Shown here piece after piece: positions 26,759 to 34,505 of a DNA stretch of 64,000 nucleotides. The first letter of the stretch is position 1; each line of letters begins with the position of its first letter. The notes beneath the pieces were generated by a model that saw only the letters and a program-made list of their open reading frames with translations, was not told the origin of the DNA and did not search any database. Position numbers and translations under genes: made by a program. The stretch is taken from the NCBI RefSeq assembly GCF_010727475.1, contig NZ_AP022567.1, positions 6,076,001-6,140,000 on the forward strand. Direction: 5' to 3'. Origin of the DNA: Mycolicibacterium mageritense (lineage in GTDB: Bacteria > Actinomycetota > Actinomycetes > Mycobacteriales > Mycobacteriaceae).

Positions 26759-27193
26759 ATGACGAACATGCGAAAAGCGACAACCACGGTCGGTGCGGCG
26801 CTGGTTCTGGCGGCCGCGGGTTTGGCGGTCTCCAACGCAACGTCGTATGCGGAACCGGAGGGCCAAGGCCACCAGGTCAAGTACACGCTCACCTCGGGCG
26901 CTCCCTACGATTTCGACCTCTACTATCTGGCGACACAGCCGCCCAGCAAGGACGTGTACAACGCCGATCCGTACAAGTACCTGCAGAAGGCCGAAGTCAA
27001 CGTCGGACCGGACGCGCCCTGGGTGTTCGAGACCACGCTCGCCGATCCGCAGTGGGCCATCTTCACCGTGAGCAGCACGACCCACGGCGGGCGCGCGCAG
27101 CCCAACGCGCACTGCGAGATCTCGGTCGACGGCCAGATCGTCAACCAGAACGATCACCCGTACAGCCCGCGGTGCCAGCTCGGCCAGTGGTAG
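26759..27193 (+). CDS. small exported protein of unknown function
   Basis: A 144-residue protein that I do not recognise with certainty. ATG 26759 (MTNMRKATTTVGAALVLAAAG) gives a classical Sec signal peptide with probable cleavage after SYA near residue 31. The mature part (about 113 residues) is beta-rich with Tyr-rich segments such as YDFDLYYLATQPPS and one CEISVDG stretch; two Cys (about 118 and 138) could form a disulfide. The overall layout, a short signal plus a single beta domain ending in an NxHCxISVDG-like strand, recalls MmpS-type mycobacterial secreted domains, but that is inference. It stands alone, divergent from urtA. Confidence 0.78.
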   Translation: MTNMRKATTTVGAALVLAAAGLAVSNATSYAEPEGQGHQVKYTLTSGAPYDFDLYYLATQPPSKDVYNADPYKYLQKAEVNVGPDAPWVFETTLADPQWAIFTVSSTTHGGRAQPNAHCEISVDGQIVNQNDHPYSPRCQLGQW

Positions 27194-27235
27194 ACGGAGG
27201 CATGACCTGCCCCATTCCCACCATCTGAGAGCCGC

Positions 27236-27264
27236 TTGACTCGGCGTTCGAACTGTTGTTCGAT
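27236..27264 (+). promoter_or_regulatory. LexA/SOS-box promoter upstream of methyltransferase
   Basis: A -35 element TTGACT (27236-27241) and a -10-like TTCGAT (27259-27264) are 17 bp apart, and the spacer contains TCGAAC-TGTT-GTTCGA (27248-27263), a perfect match to the mycobacterial LexA SOS-box consensus TCGAAC-N4-GTTCGA. The same three elements with the same spacings precede the radical SAM gene at 36247. The predicted start of transcription is about 27271, some 190 bases before the methyltransferase. Confidence 0.72.
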
Positions 27265-27270
27265 GTTCAT

Positions 27271-27312
27271 GTGCGTCTCGGGCGGTTCCGCTGCCGGCCC
27301 GCCGCACGTTGA
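27271..27312 (+). CDS. possible leaderless 13-residue mini-ORF in the methyltransferase 5' leader
   Basis: GTG 27271 lies exactly where transcription from the SOS promoter should begin (7 bases after the -10 hexamer, as at the radical SAM gene). It opens a 13-codon frame reading MRLGRFRCRPAAR, rich in Arg with one Cys, ending at TGA 27310-27312. Leaderless short upstream ORFs with regulatory roles are known in mycobacteria. Downstream, a 14-bp perfect GC palindrome (27327-27340) could form a hairpin. No direct evidence of translation; a random open stretch is possible. Confidence 0.3.
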   Translation: MRLGRFRCRPAAR

Positions 27313-27463
27313 CTGGGCAAGCGCCCCCGGCGCGCGCCGGTGCCGTACCCGAAACCGCGGCATCGGCGCACCCAGTCGCACATTCGCACCGCCGTGACGC
27401 GGCTGCGGGCGTACCTTTGATCTGCACGTTCATGCCGTGCGGCCGCAGTCGAAGGAGCCCGCG

Positions 27464-28516
27464 ATGGCCGTCGATGAAGACAAACTCAACGCATTTCTGG
27501 GTAGGGCAGTCGGCGACCTCGGTGCCGCGATGAGCGCCATCCTTGTGCTGATCGGCGACGAACTCGGACTGTACGCGGCGCTCGCGCGGGAACGGCTGAC
27601 CTCGGCAGCACTGGCCGAACGGACCGGGACCGACGAGCGCTACGTCCGGGAGTGGCTGGCCAACCAGGCCGCGGGCGGTTACGTCGACTACGACGCCGGC
27701 ACCGACACCTACCACCTCAACGACGAGCAGGCGCTGTGCCTGGCCAATCCCGACGGTCCGGTGGACCTGCCCGGCGGCTATTCGGTGGTCGAGGATCTGT
27801 TCCACATCAAGGACCGGGCCGTGCAGAACTTCCGTACCGGAGGCGGTATGGAGTGGGGTGAACACCACCCCTGCCTCTTCCGCGGCACGGAACGGTTCTT
27901 CCGCGCGGGTTACAACGCCCACCTGCTGTCGTCCTGGTTGCCTGCGCTCGACGGTGCGGTGGGCAAGCTCGAGGCCGGGGCCAAGGTCGCCGACGTCGGA
28001 TGCGGCCATGGCGTCACCACAATCCTCATGGCGCAGGCATTCCCGCAGTCACAGTTCGTCGGCATCGACTATCACGACGCGTCGGTCGAGACCGCACGGG
28101 ACCATGCGGCACAGGCCGGTGTGGCCAACGCGCGCTTCGAGGTGGCTGACGCGACGACGTACCAGGGCAACGACTACGACCTGATCGCGTTCTTCGACTG
28201 CCTGCACGACATGGCGGATCCGGCGGGCGCGGCCCGCCACGCCCGTCAGGCGCTCAAGCCTGACGGGCACTGCCTGCTGGTGGAACCGTTCGCGGAGGAC
28301 AGCCTCGCCGAGAACCTCAACCCGGTCGGCAGGGTGTTCTACGGCGCGTCCTCACTGATCTGTGTGCCCGTATCCCTCGCGCAACGCGGGCCGGCGCTCG
28401 GGGCGCAGGCAGGCGAGCGCCGGCTGGCCGAGGTGATGGTGGGCGACGGCGGCTTCACGCGGTTCCGCCGTGCCGCACAGACGCCGTTCAACCTGGTGTT
28501 CGAGGCCCGGCCCTGA
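27464..28516 (+). CDS. class I SAM-dependent methyltransferase with winged-helix N-terminus
   Basis: A 350-residue methyltransferase. ATG 27464 is preceded by AAGGAG (27452-27457). Residues 1-110 form a winged-helix dimerisation-type domain (LAERTGTDERYVREWL), and from about 165 there is a Rossmann SAM-binding fold with motif I KVADVGCGHGVTT and VGIDYHDASVE, and an acidic LIAFFDCLHDMADP stretch. This layout is that of O-methyltransferase-like proteins acting on small molecules, with no DNA- or RNA-recognition motif visible. It is preceded by a 270-base spacer containing the SOS-box promoter. The substrate is unknown. Confidence 0.85.
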   Translation: MAVDEDKLNAFLGRAVGDLGAAMSAILVLIGDELGLYAALARERLTSAALAERTGTDERYVREWLANQAAGGYVDYDAGTDTYHLNDEQALCLANPDGPVDLPGGYSVVEDLFHIKDRAVQNFRTGGGMEWGEHHPCLFRGTERFFRAGYNAHLLSSWLPALDGAVGKLEAGAKVADVGCGHGVTTILMAQAFPQSQFVGIDYHDASVETARDHAAQAGVANARFEVADATTYQGNDYDLIAFFDCLHDMADPAGAARHARQALKPDGHCLLVEPFAEDSLAENLNPVGRVFYGASSLICVPVSLAQRGPALGAQAGERRLAEVMVGDGGFTRFRRAAQTPFNLVFEARP

Positions 28517-28517
28517 G

Positions 28518-29324
28518 CTATGCGTCACGAACCGCCGCGGCGATGACGGCGGCCAGCTGGGCGGGTGCGCCGACGTGCGCCAGGTGACCCTGTTCCGGCA
28601 GCTCGACCAGCCGCGCCTGGGGCAGCGCGGCGGCGAACGGCGCGAACGCCGTGCCGTAGGGCGCCGAGTTCGCGTTGAGCGCACCGAGCACGAGGGTCAC
28701 CGGTATCGCAAGGTCGTGGAAGCGGTCGAAGGACGGCCGGTGGGCGTTGATGGCCGCCAGTTCGCGGTCGAGTGGTCGGGCGAGCGGACGCAGCACCGAC
28801 CACGCCGGGTCACGGCGGAGCGCTGCCACATAGTCCGCGGAGAAGCCGGACACGGCCGTGTTGACCAATTCGACTGCCCGGTCCAGGTTTCCGGCCGCGA
28901 GAGCGGTGCGGATCGGTTCGACGGCCTCCGGTGCGAACGGCGCTCCGACCGGCTCATACGCGGTGAGCGAGCGGATCTGATCGCTGCCGAGTGCGGTTTC
29001 CAAGGCGATGAGCGCACCGTAGCTCCACCCCACGAGATGGACCTCGCCGAATGACCCGATCACGTGGCGCAGATCGTCGACCTCGTCGGCCACCGAATAG
29101 TCGGCGCCGAGCGGGGCACTGCCTGCGCGGCCGCGACGATTGAGGGTCACCACCGGATTCGGCAGATCGATGCCGTCGACCACCGGGCGCCAGGTCGAGG
29201 CGTCGGCCATGACACCAGGCACCACCAGTATCGGTGTGCCGCGGCCCGGCCGGACCTCGGCCGTCAGCGCGGCGCCCGCGTGATCGACGGTGATGTGGTG
29301 GACCTCAGCGAGGGTGAAAGTCAT
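28518..29324 (-). CDS. alpha/beta-hydrolase
   Basis: A 268-residue alpha/beta-hydrolase. The nucleophile elbow is GWSYGALIALE (Ser about 102), the oxyanion region LVVPGVMADASTW, and a C-terminal His in LPEQGHLAHVG. No signal peptide, so cytosolic. It is the last gene of the LacI-controlled unit, and its ATG overlaps the fumarase stop by 4 nt. It resembles the C-C or ester hydrolases of catabolic gene sets; the substrate is not assignable. Confidence 0.83.
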   Translation of the reverse strand: MTFTLAEVHHITVDHAGAALTAEVRPGRGTPILVVPGVMADASTWRPVVDGIDLPNPVVTLNRRGRAGSAPLGADYSVADEVDDLRHVIGSFGEVHLVGWSYGALIALETALGSDQIRSLTAYEPVGAPFAPEAVEPIRTALAAGNLDRAVELVNTAVSGFSADYVAALRRDPAWSVLRPLARPLDRELAAINAHRPSFDRFHDLAIPVTLVLGALNANSAPYGTAFAPFAAALPQARLVELPEQGHLAHVGAPAQLAAVIAAAVRDA

Positions 29325-30961
29325 TGCGGTACAGATCCGATCGTGAGAAGGGTGGGCGAGTCACGGTGGTAGAAATCGTGGCCCTTGTCGTCGATGACGA
29401 TGAATGCGGGGAAGTCTTTGACGCGGATCCGCAGGACCGCTTCCATGCCCAGCTCGCCGTATTCGAGCGGTTCGACCGACGTGATGCAGTCGTGGGCGAG
29501 GCGCGCCGCGGGCCCGCCGATCGATCCCAGATAGAAGCCGCCGTGCGTGTGGCAGGACCGCCGAACCACGTCCGACCGGTTGCCTTTGGCGAGCATCACC
29601 AATGAGCCGCCGGCTGCCTGGAATTGCTCGACGTAGGAGTCCATGCGCCCGGCTGTGGTCGGGCCGAACGAACCGGAGGCATAACCCTCCGGCGTCTTCG
29701 CCGGGCCCGCGTAGTACACGGGATAGCGGCGCAGGTAGTCGGGCAGTGGCTCGCCGGCGTCGAGCCGTTCGCGGATCTTCGCATGTGCCAGATCACGTGC
29801 CACCACCATCGTCCCGGTCAAGGACAGCCGGGTGCCGACCGGATGCGCGGACAGTTGTGCACGAGTGTGGTCCAGCGACTCGTCGAGGTCGATGGATACG
29901 ACGTCGCCGGGGTTTTCGTCGGAGGCATCCGGGAGAAACCGTGCCGGGTTGGTCTCGAGCTGTTCGAGGTACACGCCGTCGCGGGTGATCTTGCCGAGGA
30001 TGTGTCGGTCCGCGGCGCACGACACCGCGATGGCGATGGGTAGCGAGCCGCCATGGCGCGGCAGCCGTACCACCCGCACGTCATGGCAGAAGTACTTGCC
30101 GCCGAACTGTGCACCGATCCCGAGCTTCCGTGTCGCGGTCAGGATCTGCTGCTCGAAGTCGAGGTCGCGAAACCCGTTGCCGGCCGTCGTTCCTGAGGTG
30201 GGCAGGTTGTCGAGGTGGTGTGCGGACGCGAGTTTGGCGGTCTTGAGGGCGAATTCGGCGCTGGTACCGCCGATCACGACCGCCAGGTGATACGGCGGGC
30301 ACGCCGAGGTGCCGATCTCGGCGGCCCTGGCGACCACGAAGTCCAGCAGCGCGGCCGGGTTGAGCAGCGCGGCCGTCTGCTGGAACAGAAAGCTCTTGTT
30401 GGCGCTGCCGCAGCCCTTGGCGATGAACAGGAAGCGATAGGCGTCGTCCCCGCCCGCGAGAATCTCGATCTGCGCGGGGAGATTGGTGCCGGTGTTGCGC
30501 TCGTCGAACATCGACAGCGGCGCCAGTTGCGAGTATCGCAGGTTCAGCGTCGTGTAGGCGCGGGCGATCCCGCGCGAAAGATGTTCGGCGTCACGCCCGT
30601 CGGTGAGAACGTGCCTGCCCCGTTCGGCGTGCACGATCGCCGTTCCGGTGTCCTGGCACATCGGCAGCACGCCGCCGGCGGCGACATTGGCGTTGCGGAG
30701 CAACTCGGTGGCGACGTAACGGTCGTTGGCCGAGGCGTCGGGATCGTCGAGGATCGCCGCGACCTGACGGAGGTGGCTGGTGCGCAACAGGTGTGACACG
30801 TCCCGGTAGGCCTCGAAGGCCAATTGGTCGAGGACGTCGGGGGCAACCTCCAGGAACTCCCTGCCCACGGCGGTCACGGTACGGATGTCGCCGGTCGCGA
30901 GCCGTCGGTAGTCCGCGGTGTCCGGCCCGACCGGCAGCAATGGGGTGTAGCCGATGCTCAT
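29321..30961 (-). CDS. class I (iron-sulfur) fumarate hydratase-type enzyme
   Basis: A 546-residue enzyme of the FumA/FumB class, about the same length as E. coli FumA (548). The three [4Fe-4S] ligand cysteines are C102 (LPMCQDTGTA), C221 (TSACPPYHL) and C315 (AVSCAADR). The N-terminal alpha and C-terminal beta domains are fused. It interconverts fumarate and malate or hydrates/dehydrates a related dicarboxylate. ATG 30961 overlaps the amidase stop; the in-frame extension to 31285 lies inside the amidase gene and was rejected. Mycobacteria usually rely on class II FumC for the TCA cycle, so a class I enzyme inside a catabolic operon suggests a pathway-specific job. Confidence 0.92.
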   Translation of the reverse strand: MSIGYTPLLPVGPDTADYRRLATGDIRTVTAVGREFLEVAPDVLDQLAFEAYRDVSHLLRTSHLRQVAAILDDPDASANDRYVATELLRNANVAAGGVLPMCQDTGTAIVHAERGRHVLTDGRDAEHLSRGIARAYTTLNLRYSQLAPLSMFDERNTGTNLPAQIEILAGGDDAYRFLFIAKGCGSANKSFLFQQTAALLNPAALLDFVVARAAEIGTSACPPYHLAVVIGGTSAEFALKTAKLASAHHLDNLPTSGTTAGNGFRDLDFEQQILTATRKLGIGAQFGGKYFCHDVRVVRLPRHGGSLPIAIAVSCAADRHILGKITRDGVYLEQLETNPARFLPDASDENPGDVVSIDLDESLDHTRAQLSAHPVGTRLSLTGTMVVARDLAHAKIRERLDAGEPLPDYLRRYPVYYAGPAKTPEGYASGSFGPTTAGRMDSYVEQFQAAGGSLVMLAKGNRSDVVRRSCHTHGGFYLGSIGGPAARLAHDCITSVEPLEYGELGMEAVLRIRVKDFPAFIVIDDKGHDFYHRDSPTLLTIGSVPQ

Positions 30962-32304
30962 CGCCGTTCGATTCGCTCGGCCAGATCGAAGAGCGACTGC
31001 TCGGCACCGCGCGTGGTGATCAGCTGCAGACCCACGGGCAGCCCCGAGACGGTGCCGGCCGGCACACTCAGCGCGGGATGTCCGGTGAGGTTCCACGGGC
31101 ACGTCAGCGACAACAGCGCCGATCGTACTTCGACTGCCTGCCCACCGATTTCGTGCGCACGTTGGCCGATCGCGGTGGCGACGGTGGGGACGGTGGGCAT
31201 CGCCACCACGTCGAACCGTTCGAACAGCCCGGCAATCGCGGACCGAAAAGCATCGCGTCTGCGGTCGGCGCGCACATACTGCCACGCCGCGGTGTCCCGG
31301 CCGCGCAGCAACCGTTCGACCACTTCCGCGTCGATGGTCTGTTCATTGCCCGAAAGGTCGTCCATGCGTTCGGCGTAGGCTTCGCAGGCCTGCAACACGC
31401 TCAGCACCGAGAACGCCTCACCTGCCGGGAAGGGGAGCCGCGCGGTGGCTTCGACGGCGATGCCCGCGGCATCCATGGCGTCGCGCGCGGTGATGGCAAT
31501 CGCTGGATCGCACGGTCCGAACCCGGCCGGGTCGAGCCACGCCACGCGAGGCTCGGCCTGCGAACGGCCCGGCGTGTGACCGGACATGATCGCGTAGGCG
31601 TCTGCCACACCGCCCGCCGTGGCGGCGAAGACGCCCACGTGATCGAGTGACGCCGCGAGCGCGTGCACGCCCGCCGTGGGGATGTCGCCGTGGGCCGGCT
31701 TGAATCCGGTCACACCGCACAACGCGGCAGGAACCCGGACCGAGCCCGCGGTGTCGGTCCCGACCGCCACCGGCACCATGCCCGCCGCGGTCGCGACGGC
31801 GCTGCCGCCACTGGAACCCCCGCTGATCCTGTTGACATCCCAGGGGTTTCGGGAGGCGCCGTGTGCCGATCGGTCGCCGGTGGCGCCGTAGGCGAACTCG
31901 TGCAGGACGTTCTTGCCGACGATCACCGCGCCCGCGGCGCGCAGCCTGCTCACGCATTCGGCGTCGGTCTCGGGACGACGTGGATGCGCGAGTGATCCCG
32001 ACGTGGTCACCTGCCCGGCGATGTCGATGAGATCCTTGACCGAAACGGGGATGCCGTGCAGCACACCGCGGTCGCGCCCCTCCGCGCGTTCCCGGTCGGC
32101 GGTGCGGGCCGCGGCCAGGGCGCCCTCGGTGTCGACGGTGGTGAATGCGTTGAGAATCGGGTCGAGTCGCGTGATGGCGGCGAGGCTGTGTTCGACGAGC
32201 TCGACGCTCGTCGTGCGGCCGGACCGCAGATCGGCTGCGAGCGACCGGATGTCGCGGCCGCGAAAGTACCCGGGCGACACCGCGGTGTCGACTGTGTCTG
32301 TCAT
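30958..32304 (-). CDS. amidase-signature family amidase
   Basis: A 448-residue amidase with K90 (VSVKDLIDIAG), S164 (GGSSGGS) and S188 (GTDTAGSVR), the usual Ser-cisSer-Lys triad with 24-residue Ser-Ser spacing. It lies between the two-repeat membrane protein and the class I fumarase, with a 1-base gap and a 4-nt overlap respectively, inside the LacI-controlled unit. With the nitrilase-type amidase in the same unit this gives two C-N hydrolases, hinting at stepwise deamidation of a diamide or half-amide. Not a GatA. Confidence 0.88.
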   Translation of the reverse strand: MTDTVDTAVSPGYFRGRDIRSLAADLRSGRTTSVELVEHSLAAITRLDPILNAFTTVDTEGALAAARTADRERAEGRDRGVLHGIPVSVKDLIDIAGQVTTSGSLAHPRRPETDAECVSRLRAAGAVIVGKNVLHEFAYGATGDRSAHGASRNPWDVNRISGGSSGGSAVATAAGMVPVAVGTDTAGSVRVPAALCGVTGFKPAHGDIPTAGVHALAASLDHVGVFAATAGGVADAYAIMSGHTPGRSQAEPRVAWLDPAGFGPCDPAIAITARDAMDAAGIAVEATARLPFPAGEAFSVLSVLQACEAYAERMDDLSGNEQTIDAEVVERLLRGRDTAAWQYVRADRRRDAFRSAIAGLFERFDVVAMPTVPTVATAIGQRAHEIGGQAVEVRSALLSLTCPWNLTGHPALSVPAGTVSGLPVGLQLITTRGAEQSLFDLAERIERR

Positions 32305-32305
32305 G

Positions 32306-33427
32306 TCAGAATCCTGGGATGAGTTGCAGGGGAGGGACGATCAACGAGGTGGCAACCGCCATGGCGGCAACGTTGCCGATGAACGGATGAAAGTCGGCAG
32401 GCATGCGCGCTGAGATCGCCGCGGCCAGTGGCGGACCGACAACGGCGCCCAGGACGGCGCCGGCCAGTACCGAAGCCGGCGTGCCGCCGTAGGTGAGCAC
32501 GCATGCGGGCGCGACCGATACGACGGGGACGAACGTCGGGTAGAACGGTCTGCGCGCCCAGCGCCGTCGCCATATCGTCACGGCGAGGATCGCGGTGATC
32601 GCCTGCGCGGCCAGGATCTGGGGCAGCAGGCCCGATCCGTAGGCAGGCGATGCCGGATCGAGCAGGTATGCGACGACCGCGCCTGCGATCAAGCCGATGC
32701 CTGCCCACTCGCTGCCGAAGAACTGGGCCTCGGAGAAGTCGGCCAGGCTGCGGCGCAAAACCCAAGTGGGACCGTGCTTTACAGGTACCTCCGGTGATGG
32801 TTCGGCAGGGCGCCGCAGCGGCTCGGGGAGCCACGGCAGGTGCCGGCAGAGCGTGAAGGCGATGACCGCCGCGATCGCCATGCCGCCGGTGACGCCGACC
32901 ACCGGCGGCACGCCGAGCCTCGGGCAGACGACGCCGGCGCCCACGACCGACAGCGGAGGTGTCACGAGACCGCCGAGGACGCCGCCGGTCAGCACTGTCT
33001 TGACGTCCGGGCCGAACATCAGCACGACGGTGGGGGACACCGATACGAACGGCGCGAACAACGGCTGCCACGTACCGGAAGCCATGGTCCACCCCCACAC
33101 GAGGTTGCTGATGGCCACGCCGAGCATGGCGCTCGCGAGCATCGGCACCCACAGGCCCGATCCGCAGGCCTGGGCGAATCCTTGACCGCTGCGCTTGTGG
33201 GTTTGTAGCCAGTGCGCGAGGGCTCCGCCCCCGAGCAGGCCGAGGCCTGCCAGCGCGCTGCTGTAGAAATTGGGTTCGCTTGCTGCTGAGGCGATTACGT
33301 TGAGCATGGGGGTGACCGCCCGCATGCTGTCGCTCCACACCAGAGCCGCGAGGAGGCAGACGGCGACGATGAGCGGCCACAACGGCAGGGCGGTGTTCGC
33401 GGTACGGGTCAACGGCGAGGTCGTCAT
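32306..33427 (-). CDS. polytopic membrane protein with internal direct repeat, unknown transporter
   Basis: A 373-residue protein with about ten hydrophobic segments that I do not recognise. It is made of two direct repeats. Residues 124-162 (FAPFVSVSPTVVLMFGPD...) match 298-336 (FVPVVSVAPACVLTYGG...), and 51-99 match 233-274 (SALAGLGLLGGGALA versus SEWAGIGLIAGAVVA). Each repeat ends in a Gly-rich VLxGxVLGxxVxPPL motif. The architecture suggests a pseudo-symmetric transporter. Between an amidase and a nitrilase-type gene in one operon, it is the likely importer of the pathway substrate. No known transporter family motif was seen. Confidence 0.75.
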   Translation of the reverse strand: MTTSPLTRTANTALPLWPLIVAVCLLAALVWSDSMRAVTPMLNVIASAASEPNFYSSALAGLGLLGGGALAHWLQTHKRSGQGFAQACGSGLWVPMLASAMLGVAISNLVWGWTMASGTWQPLFAPFVSVSPTVVLMFGPDVKTVLTGGVLGGLVTPPLSVVGAGVVCPRLGVPPVVGVTGGMAIAAVIAFTLCRHLPWLPEPLRRPAEPSPEVPVKHGPTWVLRRSLADFSEAQFFGSEWAGIGLIAGAVVAYLLDPASPAYGSGLLPQILAAQAITAILAVTIWRRRWARRPFYPTFVPVVSVAPACVLTYGGTPASVLAGAVLGAVVGPPLAAAISARMPADFHPFIGNVAAMAVATSLIVPPLQLIPGF

Positions 33428-33436
33428 GTCGTCGCC

Positions 33437-34348
33437 TTACCGGGGCAGCGCCGGGCCGCCGCGGTAGCCGAGGAGCTGGTCGTAGAGATCGGTGCGGCGG
33501 TCGCGGTGCAGATCGTTGAACTGGTTCCAGATCGGCGCGCCGCGTGAGGCGGTGATGTCGATGTCGGCATAGAGGATCGTGTCCTCGTCCGGTCCGGCGA
33601 TGCGGTCGATCGGCCAGCCGTTGGTCCCGGCGATCAGCGAGTTTCCCATGAAGCCCGACGTCCGTTCGGTGCCGATGCGGTCGGCGGTGGCGATGAAGAC
33701 GTTGTTGACGTGGGCGGCCGTCATCGTGAGGTACGCGGCCATGCAGGTGCCGCTCGCGTCGTACAGCGGCGGTGGCGTCCACACCCAGCCGGTCGGGATG
33801 CAGATGATGTCCGCACCCTGCTGTGCGACGATCCGGGCGGTCTCGGGGAACCAGATGTCCCAGCACACCAACAGCCCGATCCTGCCGATCCGGGTGGGGA
33901 ACACCGGAAAACCGAGGTTGCCGGGCGAGAAGAACAGTTTCTCCTCGTTCCACAGGTGCGTCTTGCGGTACTTGCCGAGGTAGCCCTCCGGGCCGACCAG
34001 GACTGCGGTGTCGAAGAGTTCGACACCGTCGAGTTCGGGCAGGCATCCGACGATGTACACGTCGTGCGCGGCCGCGAAGTCGACCCAGCCGGCGACGGTC
34101 GCGCCCGACGGCACCTGCTCGGCGTGGGCGTAGGCCTCCTCGCGCGATTCGAAGGTGTAGCCCGTGGTCGCCAGCTCCGGGAGCACGATGAGGTTGGCGC
34201 CTTCAGTTACCGCCCTGTTCAGGCGCTCGTAGACCGCCTCGGAGTTGGCCTTGAGGTTGTCCACCCCGACCTGGGGGTTGAACTGCACGACGGCCACCCG
34301 TGCGGGGCTGTACCGGTGAGATTCAGCGGAGGCGTTCTGATCAGGCAT
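33437..34348 (-). CDS. nitrilase-superfamily carbon-nitrogen hydrolase (amidase/carbamoylase type)
   Basis: A 303-residue nitrilase-fold amidase with the Glu-Lys-Cys triad E58 (LPELATTGY), K129 (GKYRKTHLW) and C162 (VCWDIWFPE). The CWDIWFPE stretch is that of aliphatic/R-stereoselective amidases and carbamoylputrescine amidases, not true nitrilases. ATG 34348 has AAGGA at 34356-34360 on the minus strand; the longer in-frame start at 34399 was rejected for lacking this. It is the first gene of the LacI-controlled unit of five, running to 28518. The tandem palindromic operator lies 66-93 bases upstream. Confidence 0.87.
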   Translation of the reverse strand: MPDQNASAESHRYSPARVAVVQFNPQVGVDNLKANSEAVYERLNRAVTEGANLIVLPELATTGYTFESREEAYAHAEQVPSGATVAGWVDFAAAHDVYIVGCLPELDGVELFDTAVLVGPEGYLGKYRKTHLWNEEKLFFSPGNLGFPVFPTRIGRIGLLVCWDIWFPETARIVAQQGADIICIPTGWVWTPPPLYDASGTCMAAYLTMTAAHVNNVFIATADRIGTERTSGFMGNSLIAGTNGWPIDRIAGPDEDTILYADIDITASRGAPIWNQFNDLHRDRRTDLYDQLLGYRGGPALPR

Positions 34349-34413
34349 TACACGTCCTTGTCCGAGGGTAGAAGGGGGTCGATGCGGGGAGCTCGACACG
34401 TCCGGCCCATTTT

Positions 34414-34441
34414 GCCCGAACGTTCGGGCCGAACGTTCGGG
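34414..34441. promoter_or_regulatory. tandem 13-bp repeat of palindromic operator in the lacI/nitrilase divergent region
   Basis: The 13-mer CCGAACGTTCGGG occurs twice without a gap (34416-34428, 34429-34441). Each copy carries the palindrome CCGAACGTTCGG, and the first extends to a perfect 16-bp GCCCGAACGTTCGGGC (34414-34429). The central AACGTT with a CG core is typical of LacI-family sites. A TATACT -10-like box (34443-34448) abuts it on the regulator side. This is the best candidate for LacI-regulator binding and for control of both directions. Confidence 0.7.
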
Positions 34442-34505
34442 CTATACTGCTCCGAGTTGCGCATCACTGTCAAGAGGTGGTGGCACGGCAAACAGGAAGT
34501 CCGGA

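Noticed and set aside
27154..27381. 75-codon minus-strand frame across the SOS promoter
   Set aside because: No ribosome site, no recognisable domain, and it overlaps the exported protein gene. The promoter reading on the plus strand is more coherent.
30962..31285. N-terminal extension of the class I fumarase frame
   Set aside because: It lies inside the amidase gene. ATG 30961 gives the FumA length (546 versus 548) and overlaps the amidase stop by 4 nt.
34414..34441. GAACGTTC palindromes considered as SOS boxes
   Set aside because: They have no 4-bp spacer between AAC and GTT, so they are not TCGAAC-N4-GTTCGA; the LacI context explains them better.
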